Below, piece after piece: positions 50,439-57,584 of a DNA stretch of 64,000 bases (position 1 is its first letter; each line of letters begins with the position of its first letter). Source of the stretch: Nocardioides sp. Soil805 (GTDB lineage: Bacteria > Actinomycetota > Actinomycetes > Propionibacteriales > Nocardioidaceae); NCBI RefSeq assembly GCF_001429625.1, contig NZ_LMSU01000006.1, forward strand, positions 71,187 through 135,186. Direction: 5' to 3'. The position numbers and the translations under genes were made by a program. The notes below the pieces were generated by a model. The model did no database searches and was not told the DNA's origin. It saw only the letters and a list, made by a program, of their open reading frames with translations.

Positions 50439-51647
50439 ATGGGCGCGGAGTGGGTGCTGGTCCTCAACTGCGGCAGCTCGTCGGTCAAGCTCGCGCTCGT
50501 GGACCCTGCCTCCGGCGAGCGCCGGGTGACCGGCCTCGCCGAGCGGGTCGGGACCAGCGGGGCGACGGTGCACCTGTGTCGTGACGGCGTCGAGGACACC
50601 AGCGTCCCCGAGGACCCGTCGTCGCGCGGCGCCCTGACCCACCTCATGGCCTCGCTCGACGACGGGGAACGTGACTCGCTGGTGGGGGTGGGGCACCGGG
50701 TGGTGCACGGCGGCAGCCGCTTCAGCGCCTCGGTCGCCGTGGACGACGCGATCCTCGCCGACCTCCACTCGCTCGTCGACCTCGCCCCGCTCCACATGCC
50801 CGCCAACCTGCTCGGCATCGAGACCGCGCGGGACGCGCTGCCCGGTCTCGCCCAGGTGGCGGTCTTCGACACGGCCTTCCACCAGACGATGCCGCCGGTC
50901 GCCTACCGCTACGCGGTCCCGCGGGACTGGTACGACGAGCACCACGTGCGGCGCTACGGCTTCCACGGCACCAGCCACCGCTTCGTCAGCGCCCGCGCGG
51001 CCGAGGTGCTGGGCCGTGACGTCGAGGACCTCCGGCTGGTGGTCCTGCACCTGGGCAACGGGTGCAGCGCGGCCGCCGTCCGGGGCGGGGAGTCCATCGA
51101 CACCACCATGGGGCTGACCCCGCTCGAGGGGCTCGTCATGGGCACCCGCAGCGGGGACGTCGACCCGGGTCTGCTCGGCTACGTCGCGCGTCGCCTCGAC
51201 CTGGACGTGGAGGGCGTGGTCGACGCGCTCAACACCCGCAGCGGGCTGCTGGCCCTGTCCGGGATCAGCAACGACATGCGCACCGTGTGCGAGGCCGCGG
51301 AGCAGGGCTCGCCGGACGCCCGGCTGGCGGTCGACGTGTTCTGCTACCGCGCGGCCAAGGCGGTCGGGGCGCTCGCCGTCGCGCTCGGCGGGCTCGACGC
51401 CGTCGTCCTCACGGGCGGCATCGGCGAGCACTCCGCGGAGGTGCGCCGCGGCATCCTGTCGCACCTCGGCGTGCTGGGGCTGCACGAGGACCCGTCCGCC
51501 AACGCCGAGCACGGACGGGGGACCAGCGGGCGGGTGAGCCGGGAGGACCACCCGGTGGCACTCGTCGTACCCACCGACGAGGAGCTCCTCATCGCCCGCG
51601 ACACCGCACACCTGGCCGCGCAGGCCGTCGGGGAGCCCGTCCGATGA
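50439..51647 (+). CDS. ackA: Acetate kinase
   Basis: This 402-residue ASKHA-fold kinase interconverts acetyl phosphate and ADP with acetate and ATP. The signatures are LNCGSSSVKLAL (N-terminal loop), VGHRVVHGG, FDTAFHQTMPP, RYGFHGTSHRFV, LHLGNGCSAAA and TGGIGEHSAEVR. GGGGAG precedes the ATG. The order is ackA-pta, reversed from the more common pta-ackA, with a 4-bp overlap. Together they make ATP by acetate fermentation or assimilate acetate. Confidence 0.96.
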   Translation: MGAEWVLVLNCGSSSVKLALVDPASGERRVTGLAERVGTSGATVHLCRDGVEDTSVPEDPSSRGALTHLMASLDDGERDSLVGVGHRVVHGGSRFSASVAVDDAILADLHSLVDLAPLHMPANLLGIETARDALPGLAQVAVFDTAFHQTMPPVAYRYAVPRDWYDEHHVRRYGFHGTSHRFVSARAAEVLGRDVEDLRLVVLHLGNGCSAAAVRGGESIDTTMGLTPLEGLVMGTRSGDVDPGLLGYVARRLDLDVEGVVDALNTRSGLLALSGISNDMRTVCEAAEQGSPDARLAVDVFCYRAAKAVGALAVALGGLDAVVLTGGIGEHSAEVRRGILSHLGVLGLHEDPSANAEHGRGTSGRVSREDHPVALVVPTDEELLIARDTAHLAAQAVGEPVR

Positions 51648-53722
51648 CCCGCACGCTGCTCGTCGCCCCCACCAGCCACGGCGTGGGGCTGACCGCCACC
51701 TGCCTCGGGCTGGTGCACGCCCTGGAGCGGCAGGGGGTCTCGGTGGGCTTCTACAAGCCGCTGGCCCAGCCGCGGGCGCGCGGTGCCGACCAGGACCGCT
51801 CCACCGCCCTGGTCCGGCTCACCTCCACCCTGCGACCTCCCGAGCCGATCTCGGCCACCCGTGTGGAGCAGGCCCTGTCGCGCAACGAGCTCGACGCGCT
51901 GCTGGAGGACGTGGTCGCAGCGGCGGAGCCGCTCGTCGCCGAGCACGACGTCGTGGTCGTCGAGGGGCTGGTCCCCGGCTCGGGCCTGGTCTACGCCGGG
52001 CGCACGAACGTCGCGCTGGCCAAGGCGCTCGACGCCGACGTGCTCCTGGTGGGTGCGCCCGAGCAGCCCGACGACCTCGAGCACCTCGCCGAGACGATGG
52101 AGATCACGGCTCGGACCTACCAGGGCGGGGAGCGCCGCCGGATCGTCGGCGCGGTGGTCAACCGCGTCCCCGACCTGACGCCGGACCGCCTCGCCGAGAT
52201 CCGGGTGCTGCTGGCCCGGCGCGACCTCGCGCTGGTCGGGGCGGTGCCCTACCGGCCCGAGCTGGGCTGGCCGCGGGTCTCCGACGCGGTCCACGGGCTC
52301 GACGTCCGGGTGCTCAACGAGGGCGAGCTGGACCGCCGCGTCAAGGACGTCATCGTCGGCGCGCAGGCGGTGCCGGGCATCCTGCCCCTGCTGCGGGAGG
52401 GCCTGCTGCTGATCGTGCCGGGGGACCGGGACGAGATCATCCTGTCCGCCTGCCTGGCCGCGATGAACGGCACGCGCTTCGCCGGGCTCCTCCTCACCCT
52501 GGGCGTGGAGCCGGACCCGCGTGTGTGGGAGCTGTGCCGCGGCGCGGCCGCCACCGGGCTGCCCGTCCTGCTGACCGAGCGCAACAGCTACGAGACGGCC
52601 ACCACCGTGCACGACATGGACCGCGAGGTGCCGATCGACGACGGGGAGCGGGCCGGCCTGGTGATGGCCGCGGTCGCCGACGCGCTCGACCCCGGCTGGC
52701 TGGACACCCTGCCCACCCCCGACCACGTGCCGCGGCTGAGCCCGCCGGCCTTCCGGCGCCGCCTCGCCACCCAGGCCCGCGAGGCCGACCGGCGGATCGT
52801 GCTTCCCGAGGGCACCGAGCCGCGCACGATCCGGGCCGCGGTGACCGCCCACCACATGGGCATCGCGCGGTGCGTGCTGCTCGGCGCCCCGGACGAGGTC
52901 GCCGTCCAGGCCGAGGCCCAGGGCCTCACCCTGCCCGCGGGCATCGAGGTGATCGACCCCGCGCTGGTCGCCGACCGGTACGTCGACGCGCTCGTCGACG
53001 CCCGGCGCCACAAGGGCATGACCCGCGACATCGCCCGCAACCAGCTCGACGACCCGATCACCCTCGGCACCATGATGCTGCGGCTCGACGAGGTGGACGG
53101 CATGGTCGCCGGCGCGGTGCACACCACCGCCGCCACCCTGCGTCCCGCCCTGCAGCTCCTCGGTCCGGCACCCGGCGCGCGCCTGGTCTCGTCGGTGTTC
53201 TTCATGTGCCTGCCCGACGAGGTGGTCATCTACGGCGACTGCGCGGTCAACCCCGACCCGGACGCCCAGCAGCTCGCCGACATCGCGGTGCAGAGCGCGG
53301 CCTCCGCCCGCCGGTTCGGCATCGAGCCGCGCGTCGCGATGATCAGCTTCAGCACCGGCACGTCCGGGTCGGGCGCGGACGTCGCCAAGGTGACCGAGGC
53401 GACGCGCCTGGTCCGCGAGCGCGAGCCCGACCTCCTCGTCGACGGCCCCCTGCAGTACGACGCCGCCGCCATCGCCTCGGTGGCACGCAGCAAGGCCCCG
53501 GACAGCCCGGTGGCGGGCCGGGCCAACGTCTTCGTCTTCCCCGACCTCAACACCGGCAACACGACGTACAAGGCCGTGCAGCGCAGCGCCGACGTGATCT
53601 CGATCGGACCGATGCTCCAGGGGCTGGCCAAGCCGGTCAACGACCTGTCGCGCGGCGCGCTCGTCGAGGACATCGTCTACACGATCGCCATCACCGCCAT
53701 CCAGGGGAAGCCGGTGACCTGA
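51644..53722 (+). CDS. pta: Phosphate acetyltransferase, long form
   Basis: This 692-residue enzyme converts acetyl-CoA and phosphate to acetyl phosphate and CoA. It has the long-form layout: an N-terminal P-loop-like (BioD/CobQ-type) domain (1-230, starting TLLVAPTSHGVGLTATCLGL), a DRTGG domain (about 230-340) and the C-terminal catalytic PTA domain (about 370-690) with FRRRLATQAREADRRIVLPEG, FFMCLPDEV, SFSTGTSGSG and NVFVFPDLNTGNT. The ATG overlaps the ackA stop codon. Confidence 0.95.
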   Translation: MTRTLLVAPTSHGVGLTATCLGLVHALERQGVSVGFYKPLAQPRARGADQDRSTALVRLTSTLRPPEPISATRVEQALSRNELDALLEDVVAAAEPLVAEHDVVVVEGLVPGSGLVYAGRTNVALAKALDADVLLVGAPEQPDDLEHLAETMEITARTYQGGERRRIVGAVVNRVPDLTPDRLAEIRVLLARRDLALVGAVPYRPELGWPRVSDAVHGLDVRVLNEGELDRRVKDVIVGAQAVPGILPLLREGLLLIVPGDRDEIILSACLAAMNGTRFAGLLLTLGVEPDPRVWELCRGAAATGLPVLLTERNSYETATTVHDMDREVPIDDGERAGLVMAAVADALDPGWLDTLPTPDHVPRLSPPAFRRRLATQAREADRRIVLPEGTEPRTIRAAVTAHHMGIARCVLLGAPDEVAVQAEAQGLTLPAGIEVIDPALVADRYVDALVDARRHKGMTRDIARNQLDDPITLGTMMLRLDEVDGMVAGAVHTTAATLRPALQLLGPAPGARLVSSVFFMCLPDEVVIYGDCAVNPDPDAQQLADIAVQSAASARRFGIEPRVAMISFSTGTSGSGADVAKVTEATRLVREREPDLLVDGPLQYDAAAIASVARSKAPDSPVAGRANVFVFPDLNTGNTTYKAVQRSADVISIGPMLQGLAKPVNDLSRGALVEDIVYTIAITAIQGKPVT

Positions 53723-53735
53723 GGCGTCGACCGCC

Positions 53736-54203
53736 TCAGCCGCGTGCGGACCCGGGCGGGAAGCCGCCCGTGGCGACCGGGCCCCAGGACGCGGGGGTGA
53801 TCCGGATGAGGGACTTGCCCTGGTCGCGCATGGCCTGGCGGTACTCGTCCCAGTCGGAGTGCTCGCCGGCGATGTTGCGGAAGTACTCGACGAAGGGCTC
53901 GACGTCGTCGACCGCGTCGATGACCTCCGCGGTGCCGTCCACCTGCACCCAGGGGTCGTCCCACTCGTCGGAGACGACCACGACGCTCACCTCGGGACGA
54001 CTGCGGGCGTTGCGCGTCTTCGCGCGCTGGGGGTAGCTGGAGATGACGATGCGGCCCGAGTCGTCGACGCCGCCGGTGACCGGGGAGGCCTGGGGGCTGC
54101 CGTCGCCACGTCGGGTGATGAGGACCATCCGGTGCCGCGGACGCACGAAGTCCAGCAGCTCGTCGCGCTCGACGCGGGTGTTGGTGGCGATCTTGGGGGC
54201 CAT
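53736..54203 (-). CDS. PPOX-class F420/FMN-dependent split-barrel oxidoreductase
   Basis: This 155-residue protein begins MAPKIATNTRVERDELLDFVRPRHRMVL (in its first 28 residues) and shows GSPQASPVTGGVDDSGRIVI, PQRAKTRNARSRPEVSV and WVQVDGTAEV, typical of the PPOX class of pyridoxamine-oxidase-like proteins that use F420 or FMN. AGGAGG precedes the ATG. The substrate is unknown. It is divergent from the MDR-family reductase and convergent with pta. Confidence 0.88.
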   Translation of the reverse strand: MAPKIATNTRVERDELLDFVRPRHRMVLITRRGDGSPQASPVTGGVDDSGRIVISSYPQRAKTRNARSRPEVSVVVVSDEWDDPWVQVDGTAEVIDAVDDVEPFVEYFRNIAGEHSDWDEYRQAMRDQGKSLIRITPASWGPVATGGFPPGSARG

Positions 54204-54272
54204 GGTTCCTCCTGGGTCGGCAACCGGACCCCCCGATCGTGGCACGTCCACCCCGGGGCTTGAATGGGGACC

Positions 54273-55298
54273 ATGACGACATCGACCCAGATCCGCCTCG
54301 CCGCCCGACCGGTCGGGGAGCCGGCCGACAGCGACTTCGAGGTCACCACCGAGGAGCTCCCCGAGCTCGCCGAGGGCCAGGTGCTGCTCCGCACCCTCTA
54401 CCTCTCCCTCGACCCCTACATGCGCGGCCGGATGAGCGCCGCCAAGTCGTACGCCGCCCCGCTCGAGATCGGCGACGTGATGCTCGGCGGCACCGTGTGC
54501 GAGGTCGTCGAGTCGCGGGCAGAGTCCCGGCAGGTCGGCGACGTCGTGCTCGCCTTCGCCGGCTGGCAGACCCACGCCGTGGTCGACGCGCGCCAGACCC
54601 GTCGCCTCGACCCCGCGGCCGCGCCGGTCAGCACGGCGCTGGGCGTGCTCGGCATGCCCGGCTTCACGGCGTACGCCGGCCTGCTCGTGCTGGGCCGTCC
54701 GCAGCCCGGCGAGACGGTGGTCACCGCCGCGGCCGCCGGCCCGGTCGGCTCGGCCGTGGGCCAGATCGCCAAGGTCAAGGGCGCCCGTGCGGTCGGCATC
54801 GCGGGCGGTGCGGAGAAGTGCCGCATCCTCGTCGAGGACTACGGCTTCGACGCCGCCGTGGACCACCGGTCCCCGACCTTCGCCGACGACCTCGCGGCCG
54901 CGACCCCGGACGGCATCGACGTCTACTTCGAGAACGTCGGCGGCGACGTCGCCGCGGCGGTCACCCGGCGCCTCAACCGCTTCGCCCGGATCCCGGTGTG
55001 CGGCCTGGTGGCGGGCTACAACGCGACGGCCGCGCCCGAGGGACCCGACCAGCTGCCGGCCTTCATGGGCAGGGTGCTGGCGCTCAGCCTCACTGTCCGC
55101 GGCTTCATCCAGGACGAGTTCGTGGCTGAGCACCACGAGGACTTCCTGCGCGAGATGACCGGGTGGGTCGCCGACGGCTCGGTGCGCTACCGCGAGGACG
55201 TCGTCGAGGGCCTCGAGGCCGCGCCGGAGGCGTTCCGCGGCCTGCTCGTCGGGCGCAACGTGGGCAAGCTGCTGGTGCGGGTCGCCCCGGAGGCCTGA
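54273..55298 (+). CDS. NADP-dependent MDR-family oxidoreductase (zinc-free, CurA/leukotriene-reductase-like)
   Basis: This 341-residue double-bond reductase shows LYLSLDPYMRGRM (about residues 44-56), LGMPGFTAYAGLL, the Rossmann loop AAAAGPVGSAVGQIAK, FENVGGDV and LVAGYNA. It has no structural zinc cysteines. Members reduce alpha,beta-unsaturated carbonyls. ATG 54273 is preferred to ATG 54264 because a TTGAAT hexamer (54260-54265) lies 7 nt before it in the leaderless arrangement. Confidence 0.9.
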   Translation: MTTSTQIRLAARPVGEPADSDFEVTTEELPELAEGQVLLRTLYLSLDPYMRGRMSAAKSYAAPLEIGDVMLGGTVCEVVESRAESRQVGDVVLAFAGWQTHAVVDARQTRRLDPAAAPVSTALGVLGMPGFTAYAGLLVLGRPQPGETVVTAAAAGPVGSAVGQIAKVKGARAVGIAGGAEKCRILVEDYGFDAAVDHRSPTFADDLAAATPDGIDVYFENVGGDVAAAVTRRLNRFARIPVCGLVAGYNATAAPEGPDQLPAFMGRVLALSLTVRGFIQDEFVAEHHEDFLREMTGWVADGSVRYREDVVEGLEAAPEAFRGLLVGRNVGKLLVRVAPEA

Positions 55299-55316
55299 GG
55301 CCGCCCGCGGCCGGTC

Positions 55317-55361
55317 GACCTGCTGGCCACCTGCCAGCCACCTGACAGGAACCTGACCGCG
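55317..55361 (+). promoter_or_regulatory. Four 11-bp-phased repeats, Pho-type operator candidate
   Basis: ACCTG recurs at 55318, 55329, 55340 and 55351, exactly 11 bp apart, with a shared flank (NACCTGMYNGS). OmpR-family regulators bind such 11-bp direct repeats; PHO boxes have this phase. The next gene is a secreted phosphoesterase, which fits phosphate control. The repeat consensus differs from the streptomycete PHO box. Confidence 0.5.
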
Positions 55362-55395
55362 TCACCCCGCGACGCCCACGATCGCGGGGTGACGC
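55359..55395. terminator. Perfect 14-bp hairpin before the phosphoesterase gene
   Basis: GCGTCACCCCGCGA (55359-55372) pairs exactly with 55382-55395 around a 9-nt loop. It may terminate the upstream oxidoreductase transcript, or it may lie in the promoter or leader of the phosphoesterase. It has no T tract. Confidence 0.5.
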
Positions 55396-55440
55396 GTCAC
55401 CATGGGCAGTGCCCCACCGTCCGGTCGAGGAGCTGATGTG

Positions 55441-56361
55441 GTGTCCCGACGCCTCCTGGCCTGCGCCCTGCTCGCCACCCTCGTGCTGGGCGGCTGCCAG
55501 CGGGCCGCGCAGGAGCCGGTCCCGGCCGCCGGGGCACCCGCGACGCCGAGCGCCGACCCCCGCGGCCCGGTGACCAAGTTGCTCGTCCTCGTGGTGGAGA
55601 ACCACTCGCAGGACGAGATGCGCAGCCAGATGCCCGAGGCCTTCGGCCTGGCCGAGCGCTACGGCTACGCGACGGACTACCGCGCACTGACGCACCCGTC
55701 GCTGCCCAACTACCTCGCCATGGCGGGCGGGGACACGTTCGGGGTGGCCGACGACGACCCGCCGACCGCGCACGTCATCCACGGGGCCTCGGTCTTCGGC
55801 CAGGCCATGGGGGCGGGCAGGACCGCGAAGGTGTACGCCGAGGGGATGCCCGGCCCGTGCGCCCTCGGGACGGACGGCGAGCGCTACGCGGTGAGGCACA
55901 ACCCCTGGGCCTACTTCGTCGACGAGCGCGACCTCTGCGAGCGCCTCGACGTACCCCTCGACGACTTCGCCGCGGACGCGGCCTCGGGCGACCTGCCCGA
56001 CGCCGGACTCGTGGTGCCCGACCTGTGCCACGACGCCCACGACGAGGGGTGCGACCTGGCCGGCGCCGACGCCTGGATCGCCGACCACGTGCGGGCGGCG
56101 ATGGACGGCCCGGACTTCGCCGCGGGACGTCTGGCGATCGTGATCACGGCCGACGAGGACGACCACCGCCAGGACAACCTCGTGCTGACGATCGTGGTGC
56201 ACCCCAGCCAGGAGGGACACGTGGTGAGCACCCCCCTCACCCACTACAGCCTCACGCGGCTCTACGACCAGGTGCTGGGGGTCCCGGCCCTGCGGCAGGC
56301 GGCCACGGCACCGGACATGGCGCAGGCCTTCGGCCTGCCGCTGCCGCCCGGCCAGGGGTGA
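55441..56361 (+). CDS. Secreted phosphoesterase-family lipoprotein (acid phosphatase-like)
   Basis: This 306-residue protein has a lipoprotein signal ending LVLGGC and an Ala/Pro linker, so it is anchored outside the membrane. The phosphoesterase (PF04185-type) core shows VVENHSQDEMRSQMPEAFGLA, HPSLPNYLAMAGGDTFGV, VPDLCHDAHDEGC and VITADEDD, which hold the usual Asn/Asp/Glu/His metal and catalytic positions. It probably releases phosphate from organic esters. GTG 55441 or 55438 follows AGGAG. The phased repeats upstream suggest phosphate control. Confidence 0.85.
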   Translation: MSRRLLACALLATLVLGGCQRAAQEPVPAAGAPATPSADPRGPVTKLLVLVVENHSQDEMRSQMPEAFGLAERYGYATDYRALTHPSLPNYLAMAGGDTFGVADDDPPTAHVIHGASVFGQAMGAGRTAKVYAEGMPGPCALGTDGERYAVRHNPWAYFVDERDLCERLDVPLDDFAADAASGDLPDAGLVVPDLCHDAHDEGCDLAGADAWIADHVRAAMDGPDFAAGRLAIVITADEDDHRQDNLVLTIVVHPSQEGHVVSTPLTHYSLTRLYDQVLGVPALRQAATAPDMAQAFGLPLPPGQG

Positions 56362-56377
56362 CGGCCAGGGCCCCGCC

Positions 56378-56453
56378 GCATGTAACGCGCCGTTACACCT
56401 GCTTCACCCCCCACCGATGGGGGTTGGAGTCGCAGTGACGGAGCGTTACATGC
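56378..56453. promoter_or_regulatory. TetR-like operator palindrome in a convergent gap
   Basis: TGTAACGCGCCGTTACA (56381-56397) is a perfect palindrome with 7-bp arms and a 3-nt spacer, the form of many TetR-family operators. GCATGTAACGC (56378-56388) is repeated inverted at 56443-56453. A CCCCC/GGGGG hairpin lies between. Yet both flanking genes end here, so no promoter is expected. It may instead be a bidirectional terminator or a small mobile-element remnant. Confidence 0.5.
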
Positions 56454-56463
56454 AGCCGGCGGG

Positions 56464-57276
56464 TCAGGTACGCCGCGCGTGTCGTCCGCCGCCCGCCAGC
56501 TGGGCCTGCTCGAGCAGGGCCGGGTCGTGGGAGTTGACGAGCAGGACCCCCGGCTCGCGCCCGCCGTACAGCTCGGCGAGCCGCTCGTGGTTGGCCCGCA
56601 CCATCGCCCGGTCGTGGGCCACCGAGCGCTCCATGGTCCGCAGCGTGGCCGGCGCGGAACCTGAGCCGTCGACCTGGCCGCGGTGGTAGAACGCGTCCCC
56701 CGCGTGGAGCACCCAGTGGTCCCCGGCGTCGACCGCGACCGCCGCGTGCCCGCGGGTGTGGCCCGGCAGCGCGATCAGCACGATGCCCGGGGCGATGCCC
56801 TCCAGCTCGAGCGCGGTGAAGCCCCACCAGGCGTCCCCGGCGGCGGGGGAGTGCTCGATGAGCGTCGGGGCGTGGGCCCGCTGTGCCGCCCGGTAGCGGT
56901 TGCGCTCGAGCCGCGTCCGGGGCGCGAGCGCGGCGCCGAGCTCGTTGGAGGTCAGGTGCACGGCGGCGCCCGGGAAGTCGGCCAGCCCACCCACGTGGTC
57001 GGCGTCGAAGTGGGTGAGCACGATCGCGGTCACGTCCCGCGGTGAGAAGCCCAGCCCCTCCACCTGGCGCACGGCGGTCTCGTCGGGGTCGAGCAGCGGC
57101 CGGACCAGGCGCCGGGACGGTCCCAGCCGGCCCGCCGGGTCGCGGACGTCCTCGAGGCCGAAGCCCGAGTCGACGAGGACCAGCCCCGTGGGGGTCTCGA
57201 CGAGCAGGACGTGGCAGACCAGCTCGGGCGTGAGGCGTGGGCGCAGGGTGCCGCAGTTGAGGTGGTGGACCTTCAT
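56464..57276 (-). CDS. Metallo-beta-lactamase-fold hydrolase (lactonase-like)
   Basis: This 270-residue protein starts MKVHHLNCGTLRPR and has the metal motif LTHFDADHVGGL (HxDxDH form), LPGHTRGHAAV, HAGDAFYH and a final NSHDPALLEQ. The spacing resembles quorum-quenching lactonases and related MBL hydrolases, but the substrate cannot be told. It has no signal peptide. It is convergent with the phosphoesterase gene and divergent from the SNF2 helicase gene. Confidence 0.88.
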   Translation of the reverse strand: MKVHHLNCGTLRPRLTPELVCHVLLVETPTGLVLVDSGFGLEDVRDPAGRLGPSRRLVRPLLDPDETAVRQVEGLGFSPRDVTAIVLTHFDADHVGGLADFPGAAVHLTSNELGAALAPRTRLERNRYRAAQRAHAPTLIEHSPAAGDAWWGFTALELEGIAPGIVLIALPGHTRGHAAVAVDAGDHWVLHAGDAFYHRGQVDGSGSAPATLRTMERSVAHDRAMVRANHERLAELYGGREPGVLLVNSHDPALLEQAQLAGGGRHARRT

Positions 57277-57584
57277 CCGGCAAGGATCACGGCCGTCCCG
57301 CGCGCGCACCAGCACCCCGGGCGCATGACTGGACCGGTCACGGCGATTCTTTACCACCGGCGTCGTGGCTCGCCGGTGCGGGCAATCGCCGGGGGCGGAG
57401 GTAGCATGGGAGGCACTCCGCCGCTCGGTCGAGCCAGATCCGGGTGGTAGAGCCCCCGCATTCGCGTGCGACGCGTGACGTTCTGTCACCATCGCACCGC
57501 CCCGGGGGAGGCAGCGTCGCACCGGCAGAGAGCGTGCGATGACGGGTCCGGCGTACGCGCGCCGGGCATCCGAGGAGGACGTGA
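57277..57584 (+). promoter_or_regulatory. Promoter and long leader of the SNF2 helicase gene
   Basis: In this 308-bp gene-free stretch a -10 hexamer TAGCAT lies at 57402-57407, which would give a leader of about 170 nt. In the leader GTGCGA (57466, 57534) and TCGCAC (57492, 57517) alternate as two complementary pairs, so alternative hairpins are possible. GTGAC/GTCAC forms a further stem near 57475-57487. No other gene is seen; the first part (57277-57400) should hold the promoter of the divergent hydrolase. Confidence 0.4.

Noticed and set aside
57402..57584. The helicase leader as a known 6C-type or other named actinobacterial RNA motif
   Set aside because: C-rich stretches occur, but the two conserved C-loop hairpins of the 6C motif are not clearly present, so no family name is given.
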